Assembly (NCBI RefSeq): GCF_000250675.2
Contig: NC_018681.1
Location: 6,696,001 to 6,760,000 of the forward strand
Reading direction: 5' to 3'
Source: Nocardia brasiliensis ATCC 700358
GTDB lineage: Bacteria > Actinomycetota > Actinomycetes > Mycobacteriales > Mycobacteriaceae
Length of the DNA: 64,000 nt
A program made the position numbers and the translations under genes. The notes under the pieces are model-generated. The model was not told the origin of the DNA and did not search any database. It worked only from the letters and a program-made list of their open reading frames with translations. Each line of letters begins with the position of its first letter. Within the stretch, counting starts at the first letter, position 1. Positions 8,513 through 18,889 of the stretch are shown here, one piece after another.

Positions 8513-9001
8513 GTCGTCTTCCCCTCGTCCTTACTTCGTATATCCCGGACCGGTCCACTCACACCGATTCCCTGCGGAATCGCCGTGACTCGTACCGCCC
8601 CGCCGGTGGTGCACGTCACACGCACACCGGTCACTCATCAGGGCGGATCGGGCTGATCCACTCCGGATAGCGCTCGGTAAACGCAGGACATGCCCTACTT
8701 GTTCCCGCGACCGACCACCAATTTCGCCACCGGCGATTCGATCTGGGCCGCCAGACAATAGCGGACCCCGCGACAAAAGTCGCAATCAAAACACAGACGA
8801 TTCGAAACCGACGGGTAATCGACACCTCCCGTCGAACTCACCGAGACCTGAGGCGCGGTTGCCGGGCACCGCGGCCCGGTTCGCGGCCCGCCCGCGCGCA
8901 CCACGCCCGGGCCGGGCAGCGTCGGCCCAGCTCGCACCGCGGCCCCGAACTCCGTCGGCCTGCCTGCGCCCGGACCCGAATCCTTTTCGTAGAGTGTGCT
9001 G
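8513..9001. other. Gene-free divergent spacer
   Basis: This roughly 490-base stretch separates the divergent DUF4193 and cei genes. Short frames on both strands have no recognisable start signal or protein-like composition. Its middle (about 8690-8810) is more AT-rich than the surroundings and probably carries both promoters. I see no hairpin element or repeat. Confidence 0.5.
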
Positions 9002-9679
9002 GTGGTTTCACTGATCACCGAAGGCCGCCCCGTGGATTCCCAGGGCAGGCCCTTCCTCCGCCGACGACCGCAGCCCTGGCTCATCATGCTCGGCGTCCTG
9101 CTGCTGATCTGCACGATCGTGTGGGTCAAGGCACTGACGACGACCGAACGCGACACCAGCGCGATGGCCTGCAACTCGCCGAGCCCGGCCACCGATCCCG
9201 GCGCCGGGCAGCCCGTCGCGCTCGGCCAGCGGGTCGGCAACGGGCGGTTACAGGACGTGGAACCGGCGCCGCTGGCCGCCGCCAAGGTCCGCGTGCTGAA
9301 CGCGAACAACCAGCGCGGCCAGGCCGCCCATGTCGCGGCCCAGTTCGGCGATCTCGGGTTCGCCAGCGCGCCCGGGACGCAGTTCGGCAACGATTCGGTG
9401 TACGTCAACGGTGACCTCGAGTGCACCGGCCAGATCCGGTTCGGCGTGAACGGCCGTCCGGCCGCCGCCTCGGTGCAGCTGGTGGTGCCGTGCGCCGAGC
9501 TGATCGAGGACCAGCGCAGCGACGACACCGTGGACATGGTGCTCGGCTCGCTGTTCCGGGACATCCGGCCCAGCAACGACGCCGAAGAGGTGTTGCGGTC
9601 GCTGAAGAACCCCGCGCCGGGTGGACCGCCGCAGATCGATATCAAGCTGCTCGACGCCGCCCGCCAGGCGCGCTGCTAG
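9002..9679 (+). CDS. cei: Envelope integrity protein Cei
   Basis: About 225 residues with a short cytoplasmic N-terminus, one transmembrane helix (PWLIMLGVLLLICTIVWV) and an exported domain of the LytR C-terminal type (AAKVRVLNANNQRGQAAHVA, then a Cys pair in LECTGQIRF and VPCAELI). Position between the DUF4193 and suhB genes and the domain layout match Rv2700. Loss of Cei weakens the cell envelope in M. tuberculosis. GTG 9002 is preferred over the in-frame start at 8996. It converges on suhB across a strong hairpin. Confidence 0.85.
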   Translation: MVSLITEGRPVDSQGRPFLRRRPQPWLIMLGVLLLICTIVWVKALTTTERDTSAMACNSPSPATDPGAGQPVALGQRVGNGRLQDVEPAPLAAAKVRVLNANNQRGQAAHVAAQFGDLGFASAPGTQFGNDSVYVNGDLECTGQIRFGVNGRPAAASVQLVVPCAELIEDQRSDDTVDMVLGSLFRDIRPSNDAEEVLRSLKNPAPGGPPQIDIKLLDAARQARC

Positions 9680-9702
9680 CTCGCGGCGCCCCGCCGTCGC
9701 TC

Positions 9703-9740
9703 CTGTGCCCCTCGAGACCGCCCGGTTTCGAGGGGCACAG
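9703..9740. terminator. Bidirectional hairpin between cei and suhB
   Basis: The arms CTGTGCCCCTCGA and TCGAGGGGCACAG are a perfect 13-bp inverted repeat around a 12-base loop, midway between two convergent genes. There is no long T-run, but position and strength suggest a shared terminator. Confidence 0.75.
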
Positions 9741-9746
9741 TCGTCT

Positions 9747-10670
9747 CTACCGGTCGGGAATCGGCTCGGTCGCGCCGATCCGCTCGAGCAGCTCGGCCAG
9801 TTCGTCGGCGATGCCCGGCGCGGCGGCGAGCACGAGGTCGCCCGCCGCGCTGGTCGCGGTGGCGGGCGGCAGGGTGAGCCGCGCGCCCGCTTCCGCCGCG
9901 ATGAGCGCACCGGCGCCCCAGTCCCACGCGTTGAGGCCGTGCTCGAAATAGGCGTCCACCCGGCCCGCCGCGACGTGGCACAGGTCCAGGGCGGCCGCGC
10001 CGAGCCTGCGGATGTCGCGCACCTGCGGCAGCACCTCGCCGATCAGTTGCGCCTGTCGCGTGCGCCGGTGCTTGCCGTAGGCGAAACCGGTGGCCACCAA
10101 CGACATCGAGACGGTCTCGACCGGCGTGCAGCTCAGGTGCTCGACCGCGCCGTCGGCGTCGACGCGGATCGCACCGAGGCCGAGGCCGGCGCTGTAGGTG
10201 GCCCGGCGCGCCACGTCGACCACCGCGCCCGCGACCGGCCTGCCACCCCGCAGCGCCGCCACCGACACCGCGTAGCCCGGAATGCCGTACAGGAAGTTGA
10301 CCGTGCCGTCGATCGGGTCGACCACCCAGTGCACGACGTCGGCGGCCGAGTCGGCGAGCGTGCCACCGCCCTCCTCGCCGAGGATCGGATCACCCGGTCT
10401 CTGCTCGGCGAGCAGGCCGCGGATCAGGTCTTCGGTCTCGGTGTCCACGATGGTCACCGGATCGGTCGGGTGGGCCTTGACCTGCACCGCGCCGTCCGCG
10501 GGGCCACCGGCCTGCCCGAAGACCTCGGGGCGGCGGGCACGGACGTGGGCGGCGGCGGTTTCGGCGAGGTCGACCGCGACTCTGCGCAGTTCGGCCTCGT
10601 CGCCGCGGGCGACGATGATCTCGGAGGTGTAGTCGGACACTGGTGATGAGGTTTCCGGCACGCTCTCCAT
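9747..10670 (-). CDS. suhB: Inositol-1-monophosphatase
   Basis: A 307-residue metal-dependent phosphatase of the IMPase family. It releases myo-inositol from inositol 1-phosphate for phosphatidylinositol and mycothiol synthesis. The metal motifs are GEEGGG, DPIDGTVNFLYGIP and WDWGAGALIAAEAGA. ATG 10670 is used; GTG 10640 (VSDYTSEII) is an alternative nearer the M. tuberculosis SuhB start. The long frame running back to 11603 is antisense to ppgK and is not coding. The neighbourhood cei-suhB-ppgK-sigA is that of mycobacteria. Confidence 0.92.
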   Translation of the reverse strand: MESVPETSSPVSDYTSEIIVARGDEAELRRVAVDLAETAAAHVRARRPEVFGQAGGPADGAVQVKAHPTDPVTIVDTETEDLIRGLLAEQRPGDPILGEEGGGTLADSAADVVHWVVDPIDGTVNFLYGIPGYAVSVAALRGGRPVAGAVVDVARRATYSAGLGLGAIRVDADGAVEHLSCTPVETVSMSLVATGFAYGKHRRTRQAQLIGEVLPQVRDIRRLGAAALDLCHVAAGRVDAYFEHGLNAWDWGAGALIAAEAGARLTLPPATATSAAGDLVLAAAPGIADELAELLERIGATEPIPDR

Positions 10671-10841
10671 CGCATCACAGATCCTCGGGAACGCGCAGCA
10701 TCGATCGCGCATTACTCTTGTCGTGCACGACACAACGCCGTCGTCGGGCACCTCACCGCAAATGCGTGCGCCGACGCGGTAGGAGCCTGTGCCCCGGCGT
10801 TGTGCTCCACACCCGCCAGACACAGGAACGAGGGGTTGGTC

Positions 10842-11600
10842 ATGTCCGCTCGGGGGCACGCATTCGGCATCGATATCGGCGGCAGCGGCGTCAAAGGTGG
10901 CGCGGTGGATCTGGCCACCGGCGAGCTGGTCCACGAACGGATCAAGATCGCGACACCGCAGCCGTCCACCCCGCAGGCGGTCGCCGACGCGGTGGCAAAG
11001 CTGGTCGCGCAAGCCGATTGGGACGGTCCGGTCGGCATCACGCTGCCGTCGGTGGTGCTCGACGGCGTCGCCCGCACCGCCGCCAACATCGACAAGGCGT
11101 GGGTGGGCACCGACGCGCGCGCGTTGTTCTCGACCGCGCTGGACGGCCGTCCCGTCACCGTGCTCAACGACGCGGACGCGGCCGGCCTGGCCGAGGACCG
11201 CTACGGCGCGGCAAAGGATTTCGACGGGCTCGTGCTGCTGCTGACCTTCGGCACCGGCATCGGCTCGGCCCTGCTGTACCAGGGCACGCTGGTGGCCAAC
11301 AGCGAACTCGGCCACCTCGAGGTCGGCGGCATGGAGACCGAACATCGCGCCGCCGCGTCGATCAAGGATCGCGACGGTCTCAGCTACGAACAGTGGGCCG
11401 CCGAGGTCAGCACCATCCTGATCGGCCTGGAAAATCTCTTCTGGCCGAAAGTATTCGTCGCGGGCGGCGGGATCAGCCGCGATGCCGACCTGTGGATTCC
11501 GTTGCTCACCAATCGAACTCAGGTCATCCCCGCGCATCTGAAGAACACCGCGGGCATCGTCGGCGCGGCGATGGCCATCGATGCCGGTATCGCGCCATAA
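10842..11600 (+). CDS. ppgK: Polyphosphate glucokinase
   Basis: A 252-residue ROK-family kinase that phosphorylates glucose with polyphosphate (or ATP) to glucose 6-phosphate. Visible motifs are IDIGGSGVKGG (phosphate binding), VLNDADAAGLAEDRYG (sugar-binding Asn-Asp), LTFGTGIGSALLYQG and GHLEVGGMETEHRAAAS. ATG 10842 is chosen, with AGGAACGAGGGG ahead of it; the frame is open from 10800. It lies directly upstream of sigA, as in M. tuberculosis. Confidence 0.93.
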   Translation: MSARGHAFGIDIGGSGVKGGAVDLATGELVHERIKIATPQPSTPQAVADAVAKLVAQADWDGPVGITLPSVVLDGVARTAANIDKAWVGTDARALFSTALDGRPVTVLNDADAAGLAEDRYGAAKDFDGLVLLLTFGTGIGSALLYQGTLVANSELGHLEVGGMETEHRAAASIKDRDGLSYEQWAAEVSTILIGLENLFWPKVFVAGGGISRDADLWIPLLTNRTQVIPAHLKNTAGIVGAAMAIDAGIAP

Positions 11601-11870
11601 CATGGGCGCGGCATGCGAGAATCCGTAAACGCTCCCGCACCGTAGGCGACATCGCGGGCGAAGGTACCCTGGTTAGATCGTTACAATGGAACGTGCCCGG
11701 CCTGTTCACGACCGCAAGCGAGTGAATCACAGGCACAGCGCCCTCGGCCCACGACGCAGTCGTGAGCCGGTGCAACCCGACCGGCCCTCCGCCGGTGAAA
11801 CCCGACAGACCGCTCCGCCGGAAGACCACTCTGGCGTGACGCCGCACGAGACCGTCACGAAAGGGCGTAC

Positions 11871-13244
<1,374 letters not shown>

Positions 13245-13260
13245 GAACAGTACGAGAACG

Positions 13261-13293
13261 CCCCGCATGCGCGCACCGCATGCGGGGTTTTTT
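13261..13293. terminator. Rho-independent terminator after sigA
   Basis: CCCCGCATGCG (13261-13271), a five-base loop and CGCATGCGGGG (13277-13287) are followed by six T residues. It ends sigA and, less strongly, the convergent LysR gene. Confidence 0.9.
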
Positions 13294-13325
13294 CGTTCGA
13301 ATGCGCAGTGGCGCAAGGGTTTCGG

Positions 13326-14243
13326 TTACGAGGCGGGAGCGCAGGTGCCTTCGGCGACGAGTTCGGCGGCGACCTTGGCCGCGATGCGGGCGAACGCGGA
13401 GACCAGGGGGCGGGTGTCGCCTTCGCGAACGGCGAGGGCCAGCACCGAGGGGGCGACATCGCGCAGCGGTCGGGCGACGACGCCCGACCACGGAAAGAAG
13501 TGCGCGACCGAGGCCACCGACACGGCGACCGCCTGGCCGCTGCCGACCGCGGCGAGCAGATCCTCGAGGGTGGTGACGTAGGCGCCGATGGTCGGCGGGC
13601 CGTCGCGGTAGTCGCCCAGCGTCATGAAATGCTGGGCCGCCAGGTGCCGGTTGTCGGTCCACCAGGCGAACGGCTGGACGGCCAGGTCCGCGGGCGCGAC
13701 CGCCGGACTCGCGGCCAGCGGATCGTCGGCGGAGAGCAGTGCGATGCGCTCCTCGGCGAGCAAGGGCGTGATCTCGAGACCGTCGGGCGCGGGCAACCAG
13801 ATGAGCCCCAAGTCGGCGGTGCCCGCCAGCACGCCCGCGCTCGGGTCGTCGAATTCGACCTTGCCGACGGTCAATGCGACATGCGGGTATTCGGCGGCGA
13901 AGGCCCGCAGCATCCGCGGCGTGACGTCCAATCCGGTAACGCCGCGGATGCCGATCCGCAATTCGGTGCGCTCCCCCGATTCGGTCTCACGGGTATCGGC
14001 GATCGCCGCGCCGACCGTGTCGAGGATGTCGGGCACCCTGGCCAGCAGCGTGCGGCCCGCGTCGGTGAGCGTCACCTGCCGGGTGCTGCGTTGGAAAAGC
14101 GTTGCGCCGATCCGGGTTTCGAGCTGTTTGATCTGGTTGCTCAACGCCTGCTGGGTCAGGTGCAGGCGCGCGGCCGCCTTGGTGAAGTTCAGCTCGGTCG
14201 CAAGTACGTGGAAAGCGCGCAGGTGCCGGAGTTCCACATCCAC
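13326..14243 (-). CDS. LysR-family transcriptional regulator
   Basis: About 305 residues with an N-terminal winged helix-turn-helix (ELRHLRAFHVLATELNFTKA and ARLHLTQQALSNQIKQLETR) and a type 2 periplasmic-binding effector domain from about residue 85. GTG 14243 is preferred because the protein then starts VDVELRHLRAF as in the family; the frame reaches 14300. It is divergent from the cupin/BTAD pair, the usual place for a LysR target, so it may control them. The effector is unknown. Confidence 0.85.
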   Translation of the reverse strand: MDVELRHLRAFHVLATELNFTKAAARLHLTQQALSNQIKQLETRIGATLFQRSTRQVTLTDAGRTLLARVPDILDTVGAAIADTRETESGERTELRIGIRGVTGLDVTPRMLRAFAAEYPHVALTVGKVEFDDPSAGVLAGTADLGLIWLPAPDGLEITPLLAEERIALLSADDPLAASPAVAPADLAVQPFAWWTDNRHLAAQHFMTLGDYRDGPPTIGAYVTTLEDLLAAVGSGQAVAVSVASVAHFFPWSGVVARPLRDVAPSVLALAVREGDTRPLVSAFARIAAKVAAELVAEGTCAPAS

Positions 14244-14339
14244 AAGCCAGGATTGTAGATCCGACAGCCGATCGGTGTTTCCGTTCTCGGCTCGGCGCAT
14301 CGAGCATGGTTCTCAGCGGATCACGAATCGAGGAGCGCC

Positions 14340-14837
14340 TTGCCGGAACAACGACGTCACGAGCTCGGGCCGTACGAGCCGATCGCCGAGTGGGCGTTCG
14401 GGTGCCTGATCGTCTGGCATCAGCTCGGCGAGACCACCGGCGGGGTGCTCTCGGTCGCGGAGATGGTGGTGCCGCGTGGCAGCGAACCGCCGATCCATCT
14501 GCATTCACGAGAAGACGAACTGTGTTTCGTCCTGGAGGGTGAGGTGACGATGCATCGCGGACTCGATCGGATAGCGGCAGGTCCCGGCACCTCGGTCTGG
14601 CTGCCGCGCGGTATCCAGCACGGATTCCGGGTGCACACCGACACGGCCCGCGTGCTGCACCAGTACACGCCCGCCGGAATCGAGAAGGCGCACCGGGCAT
14701 TCGGCACCGCGGCCACCGGCCGAGTCCTGCCGCCCGCCGCCACGCGACGTCGCGAGCGGGCGGAGATCGAGGCCGAGTTCGCCCGCTACGGGGTGACCCT
14801 CGTCGGCCCGGCCGCGAGCACGCAGTGGCAGACATGA
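14340..14837 (+). CDS. Cupin-domain protein
   Basis: A 165-residue single-domain cupin. The metal-ligand motif is seen in PPIHLHSREDELCFVLEGEV (two His and a Glu), with the second cupin motif around GTSVWLPRGIQHGFRV. The start is TTG at 14340, eight bases after a GAGG sequence; no in-frame ATG or GTG is available. Such small cupins bind a metal and may be dioxygenases, isomerases or ligand sensors. Its stop overlaps the next start (ATGA), so it is translationally coupled to the BTAD regulator. Confidence 0.78.
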   Translation: MPEQRRHELGPYEPIAEWAFGCLIVWHQLGETTGGVLSVAEMVVPRGSEPPIHLHSREDELCFVLEGEVTMHRGLDRIAAGPGTSVWLPRGIQHGFRVHTDTARVLHQYTPAGIEKAHRAFGTAATGRVLPPAATRRRERAEIEAEFARYGVTLVGPAASTQWQT

Positions 14838-15724
14838 CCGCGCCGGCCACCTGTCCGCTGCCGGATGCCGCACCGGCGTCGGCGCAGCTGCGGATCCTCG
14901 GCCCGGTGCAGGTCACCGCCGGTGACACGGTGATCGGGGTGGATCGGCCGCTCGAGCGTGCGGCCCTGGTGCGGCTGGCGCTCGCCGGTGGTGTGCCGGT
15001 TCCGGATCGACGGCTCGCCGCCGATCTGTGGGGCGAGGGTGAACTCTCGCGACCGATCGAACGGTTACGCGTCGTGGTGTCGCGGCTGCGTTCGGCGTTG
15101 GGCCCGCACGGCGGCGCCGTGCTGCGCACCCCCGCGGGCTACCGGACCACGATCGTCGCGGGTGACCTGCTCGCCGCCGAATCGATCGCGGACCGCCTGC
15201 ACGCCGCACGCCGCGCCGGGCAGCACGTCACCGCCCATGCGGCCGCCGACGAAGCGTTGCGCCTGTGGCGCGGACCTGCGCTCGCCGACCTGCGCTGGAC
15301 GCCGTACGCGGAGGTCGAGGCCGCCCGGTTGGACGAGTGGCGGCTCGAATTGACCATCGCCGGACTGGATTCCGCGCTGCGGGTCGGTTCCGGCGCGGAA
15401 CATCTGCGAACCATGGCCGTGCTCGCGGGCGAATACCCGCTGCACGAGCCACTGACCAGGCTGCACGCGCTCGCCCTGTATCGCGCGGGCAGGCAGGTCG
15501 ACGCCCTGGACCAGCTGCGCGGGCTACGGCACGCGCTCGCCGAACAATTCGGCGCCGCACTCGCACCCGATACCGTCGACCTGGAAGTGCGCATCCTGCG
15601 CCACGATCCGACGCTGATCGTCGGAAAGCCCAGCAGGCCAACGGCTGCCACGCTGCGCCTGGTGCGGCACCGGGACGTCACGCTGCGGGCGCACCGGTTC
15701 CGGCGACCCGAACTCAGCTCCTGA
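14834..15724 (+). CDS. BTAD (SARP-type) transcriptional regulator without STAND domain
   Basis: About 296 residues. The N-terminal OmpR-like winged helix (LRILGPVQVTAGDTVIGVDR and LERAALVRLALAGGVPVPDR) is followed by a bacterial transcriptional activation domain (WRGPALADLRWTPYAEVEAA, EYPLHEPLTRLHALALYRAG and VDALDQLRGLRHALAEQFG). This is the architecture of small SARP activators that often switch on secondary-metabolite genes. No biosynthetic cluster lies next to it. ATG 14834 overlaps the cupin stop; GTG 14825 is possible. Confidence 0.82.
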   Translation: MTAPATCPLPDAAPASAQLRILGPVQVTAGDTVIGVDRPLERAALVRLALAGGVPVPDRRLAADLWGEGELSRPIERLRVVVSRLRSALGPHGGAVLRTPAGYRTTIVAGDLLAAESIADRLHAARRAGQHVTAHAAADEALRLWRGPALADLRWTPYAEVEAARLDEWRLELTIAGLDSALRVGSGAEHLRTMAVLAGEYPLHEPLTRLHALALYRAGRQVDALDQLRGLRHALAEQFGAALAPDTVDLEVRILRHDPTLIVGKPSRPTAATLRLVRHRDVTLRAHRFRRPELSS

Positions 15725-15755
15725 GCGCCGCTCGTGGCTTCTCGCGCAGCATCAT

Positions 15756-16097
15756 TCACCGCACGCAAGTCTGCTGGTTGTAGTCGACGATGCGCTGCGC
15801 CACCGCACCGATATCGGCCTGCGCGGCCGAAGGGTCCGGCGTGGTCGCCGCCATGAGCTTTTCCTGCGAGTCCGCGAGTTCGTTCCAGTCGGCCTTGATC
15901 TCGTCCGGTGCCAGCCCGGCGAGCTTGCGCATCTTGGGCACGGTCTCCGAATTCGCGGTATCGGGCACATAACTCCCACTACCCAGATCCTTCAAGGCGT
16001 CACAATAGCCCTGATCCGCACTCTCACTATCCCCACATCCCGCGAGAATTCCTGCACCCAAAGCGAATACGATCGAAAAAGCTTTCATTCGGCGCAT
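15756..16097 (-). CDS. Small putative lipoprotein
   Basis: 113 residues starting MRRMKAFSIVFALGAGILAG followed by Cys: a signal peptide with lipobox LAGC. The mature part is hydrophilic, with two further Cys (GYCDALKDLG and the C-terminal QQTCVR) that could pair. No family is recognised. The start is placed at 16097 to give a normal signal peptide; the frame is open to 16163. A strong hairpin element lies between this gene and the upstream hydrolase gene. Confidence 0.65.
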   Translation of the reverse strand: MRRMKAFSIVFALGAGILAGCGDSESADQGYCDALKDLGSGSYVPDTANSETVPKMRKLAGLAPDEIKADWNELADSQEKLMAATTPDPSAAQADIGAVAQRIVDYNQQTCVR

Positions 16098-16175
16098 TTC
16101 CAAGCCTCCAACGTTTCCCTGCCCCGCACTGTAGTGCGTCCCCACCCGACGACCGAGTTCCACCTTCCCGCACTA

Positions 16176-16231
16176 TTTCTGCGGCTTCGCACCCGCTGTG
16201 GCGTGCCCTAGCGGGTGCGAAGCCGCAGAAA
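16176..16231. repeat. Dispersed hairpin element family B, copy 1
   Basis: The arms 16176-16197 and 16210-16231 are a perfect 22-bp inverted repeat around loop GTGGCGTGCCCT. A further outer pairing (CGCAC at about 16170 with GGTGCG after 16231) extends it. It begins 13 bases after the end of the hydrolase gene, so it could act as its terminator. Related copies occur near 27925, 31284 and 38504. Confidence 0.8.
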
Positions 16232-16243
16232 GGGTGCGCAGGG

Positions 16244-17170
16244 TCAGGAAGGGACGGACAACAGGTGGGCGAGCAGGTGGGCGGAAGTTGCGACCGCGGC
16301 GTGTTCGGGGATGTTGTGGCCCGCGTCGGCGAGGACTTCGAGGCGGTACGGGCCGGTGACCCAGTCTCTCGTGGCCTGAATGCCCGACATCGCGACCATG
16401 CGATCGTCGGGGGCGGCGAGGAACAGCGTCGGCACCGTGACGAGCTTGCGGTATCCCTCGAAGTCGTTGGCGCGGTACCAGTTCAGCGCCGCGGTGAGCG
16501 CGCCCGGCTCGGCTAGGCGGCGAAAATACTCGGCGCTCTTCCACTCCGGAACGCCCGTCAGCTTCGGCGGGCCACCGGCGAGGATCGCGTCCTCGGGGAT
16601 CGGCGACGGCTGCCGGAATCTGTTCATGTAGGCCGAAGCCTGTTGCTGCGCAGGGTCGTTCCGCAGCGCGTCGGCGAATGCGGCTGGGTGCGGCACGGAA
16701 ACCGCTGTCAGCGAACGGATTCGATCCGGACGATCAGCCGCCGCGACCCACGCGACGACCGCACCCCAGTCGTGCCCGACCAGATCGAACCGTCGCCAAC
16801 CCAGGGCATCCGCGATCGCCCACACATCGGACACGAGCAGGTCGAGCCGATAGTCCTCGATCCGGCCGGGCCGCACCCCCGGCGAATACCCCCGCTGATC
16901 GGGCGCGACCGCCCGGCACCCTGCGGCGGCGAGCGCCCCCAGCTGCTGATCCCATTCGATACCCAGCTCCGGAAAACCATGCAGCAACAACACTTCCCGT
17001 CCCTGCGCCGGTCCGGCGGCCACCGCCTCGAACACGCCCACGCCGGTCGGAATCCTGACCGCGTCCAGCCCGGCAGGGGCCGCACCCGCGGACGCGGCCC
17101 CTGCCGAAGCCAGCATCACCCCGCCCAGCTGAGCGAACCGCCTTCTACTGAACCGTGTCCCGCGCGCCAT
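16244..17170 (-). CDS. Tat-exported alpha/beta hydrolase (epoxide-hydrolase-like)
   Basis: About 308 residues. A twin-arginine signal (MARGTRFSRRRFAQLGGVML, then an Ala-rich cleavage region) precedes an alpha/beta hydrolase with HGFPELG (oxyanion motif), GHDWGAVVAW (nucleophile Asp) and a late His in ADAGHNIPEH. HGxP together with GHDWG is typical of epoxide hydrolases and haloalkane dehalogenases. The predicted place is outside the membrane. ATG 17170 is chosen to put the RR motif near the N-terminus; 17209 is an alternative. The substrate is unknown. Confidence 0.8.
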   Translation of the reverse strand: MARGTRFSRRRFAQLGGVMLASAGAASAGAAPAGLDAVRIPTGVGVFEAVAAGPAQGREVLLLHGFPELGIEWDQQLGALAAAGCRAVAPDQRGYSPGVRPGRIEDYRLDLLVSDVWAIADALGWRRFDLVGHDWGAVVAWVAAADRPDRIRSLTAVSVPHPAAFADALRNDPAQQQASAYMNRFRQPSPIPEDAILAGGPPKLTGVPEWKSAEYFRRLAEPGALTAALNWYRANDFEGYRKLVTVPTLFLAAPDDRMVAMSGIQATRDWVTGPYRLEVLADAGHNIPEHAAVATSAHLLAHLLSVPS

Positions 17171-17368
17171 GCGGTCGACGTTAACCCCGGCGGCATCGTC
17201 ACGCGTCATACCGCAGACCGATCCGCCCGTGCCTCCACGGGGTCACGTTGCTGAGCAGCCGAACTCGCGGCCGAGGAGCCGGGTCAGTGTCGGCTCAGCG
17301 GACGCGACAGGACATAGATCCGCAAGCCCTGGCTCCCGCGCGCGAATTGTCGCGCCACACGCGGATTC

Positions 17369-17550
17369 GTCGGCAATTACGTGCGCGGCAGGCAAATACG
17401 TGCGCGGCAAGCAAAGCCCTGCGCGGCAGGCAATTACGTGCGCGGCGGGAAATAACGTGCGCAGCATGCAAAGCCCTGCGCGGCAGGCAATTACGTGCGC
17501 GGCAAGCGAAGATCTGCGTGGCGCGCAACGACTCGCGGCGCGCACTCAAC
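17369..17550. repeat. 19-bp tandem repeat array
   Basis: Seven contiguous 19-base units run from 17383 to 17515 (starts 17383, 17402, 17421, 17440, 17459, 17478, 17497), with partial or diverged units on both sides. Two unit types alternate: GCGCGGCAGGCAATTACGT and GCGCGGCAAGCAAAGCCCT, giving a higher-order 57-base period. The surrounding gap 17171-17678 carries no convincing gene; frames through the array are open only because 57 is a multiple of three. Confidence 0.85.
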
Positions 17551-17678
17551 TCGCATAGGCGGGCGGCGTCCGTGCAGCGCCGACCGAGGCAGCACTCCGG
17601 ACGGGCCCGTCGAACCGCCTCAGTGGGCGTGGCTACTGAGCGGACCTCGCCACAGAGCCGAGCCCGATCGACCCCCAC

Positions 17679-18134
17679 TCATCGCAGCGTGTACTCGGTT
17701 CGCGACACATTGAACCCGTACTCGGCATTCACGCACTGGATACCCGATTCCCGCGGCAACCCGGTACAGGTGATCGCAGCACTGGCGATGATCTTGCGGA
17801 ACGGCAACCGCTCCCCGAGCATCACGATCTGTGTACAGCTGTAGCTCGCCTCCGCGGGCCCCTGATTACGCAACGTGAACTTCGGATACGGCCCATAACC
17901 CCCACAGTCCGGTTTCGGCCCGGGCAGCGTGATCGCCCACCCGTGCACCACACAGAACACCTCCTGATCATCGAGAATGCAGCCCACCTGCCCCGGACTG
18001 GTATCCACCTCGGAAAACACCTGCCGGGTCGCCTGCGCCGGCCCCGCCCCCGCCCCCGCCCCCGCCCCCGCCCCAAACATCATCGCGCCCAGCGCAATCC
18101 CCAACGCAACCCTGAAAATTCGCAACTTGTACAT
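17679..18134 (-). CDS. Small secreted protein with Gly-Ala repeat
   Basis: A 151-residue protein with a signal peptide (KLRIFRVALGIALGAMMFG) running into a Gly-Ala repeat coded by a CCCGCC microsatellite at about 18045-18072. The mature domain has six Cys (VGCILDDQEVFC, PDCGGYG, YSCTQI, ITCTGLP and IQCVNAEYGF) and ends SRTEYTLR. The end is reminiscent of secreted actinobacterial proteins of the DUF6636 type, but this is only a resemblance. It is probably exported; function is unknown. Confidence 0.6.
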   Translation of the reverse strand: MYKLRIFRVALGIALGAMMFGAGAGAGAGAGPAQATRQVFSEVDTSPGQVGCILDDQEVFCVVHGWAITLPGPKPDCGGYGPYPKFTLRNQGPAEASYSCTQIVMLGERLPFRKIIASAAITCTGLPRESGIQCVNAEYGFNVSRTEYTLR

Positions 18135-18254
18135 GCCCCCACCCTCACCGCCCGGAGTTTCACCGCCACTTCACCCGAATCTCGAGCACCTACCGCGAAT
18201 CAGCCCGCGGCCCTGGCACTTCCATCCGTGACGTCCCGATCAAGCCCCGTAGCG

Positions 18255-18866
18255 CTATTCGAGTGCACCGAATCTCTGCGTGATCCAGAACTCTGTCAAC
18301 GGTGCCAACGAGTGATCGACGTCGTAGACCCGCAGCGCCGACAAGTAGGCCTCGAACTGGTCGGAGTCCCGATCGACATAAAGCGGCACGACCGGAAGAT
18401 CGAGGCGCTGCATCATCTCGGCCAGCATCATCCGCACTGCGCGCCCGTTGAAGTCCTTGAAGGGATGAATGTGCAGGAACTCGGCTTCGATGTACGCCAG
18501 CAGCTCGATCTGGAGATCCAACGCACCGTGGGCGTATTCGAGCCGGGCATCAACGTTGTCCGGCATCTCCCATACGAGACGCTGTACGTGATAGTGCTCC
18601 GGCGGATAGTGGCTGCCGACCCGAACAGAGCACGTTCGCCACTCGCCCGCGATATCAGGAAGCACATCTTGCAGGATCCGCTAGTGGAACCCGCGAATGA
18701 GTTCCGTGTCGAAGGGGAGCCGCGTGAACTCGCCCCGAGAAATCTCGTCCAGTGCAACCCGCAGCGGCTCGGCGATCATGTCGGAGATCTCGGTGTACGT
18801 CTTGGTGCCGAACGGGGTGTCGAAACAACGCGTCAGGCTGCTGACGTCCTCTACAGACTCCGACAA
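18255..18866 (-). pseudogene. Fic-domain toxin gene with in-frame amber stop
   Basis: The reading frame from TTG 18866 (GGAGG five bases upstream) encodes a class I Fic protein (VbhT/FicT type, AMPylating enzyme). The active-site loop HPFKDFNGRAVRM is in the 3' half. The frame is interrupted by TAG at 18683-18681, exactly where the sequence continues as Fic protein on both sides (LPFDTELIRGFH, stop, RILQDVLPDIAGEW). The frame is otherwise unbroken, 204 codons in all. So the gene is either inactivated by one nonsense change, read through, or expressed from an internal start such as GTG 18665, which would keep the Fic motif. The antitoxin gene ends 24 bases upstream and is intact. Confidence 0.8.
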
Positions 18867-18889
18867 TGCGTCCTCCCCCTAGTAGCAGA

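Noticed and set aside
9747..11603. 618-codon minus-strand frame covering suhB and all of ppgK
   Set aside because: Only the suhB part (to about 10670) is protein-like; the rest is antisense to ppgK, which has clear ROK kinase motifs.
17369..17550. CRISPR array
   Set aside because: Units are contiguous 19-mers without spacers, and no cas gene is present.
17243..17678. Repeat proteins on both strands through the 19-bp array
   Set aside because: Open frames result from the 57-base period; no ribosome site or family resemblance.
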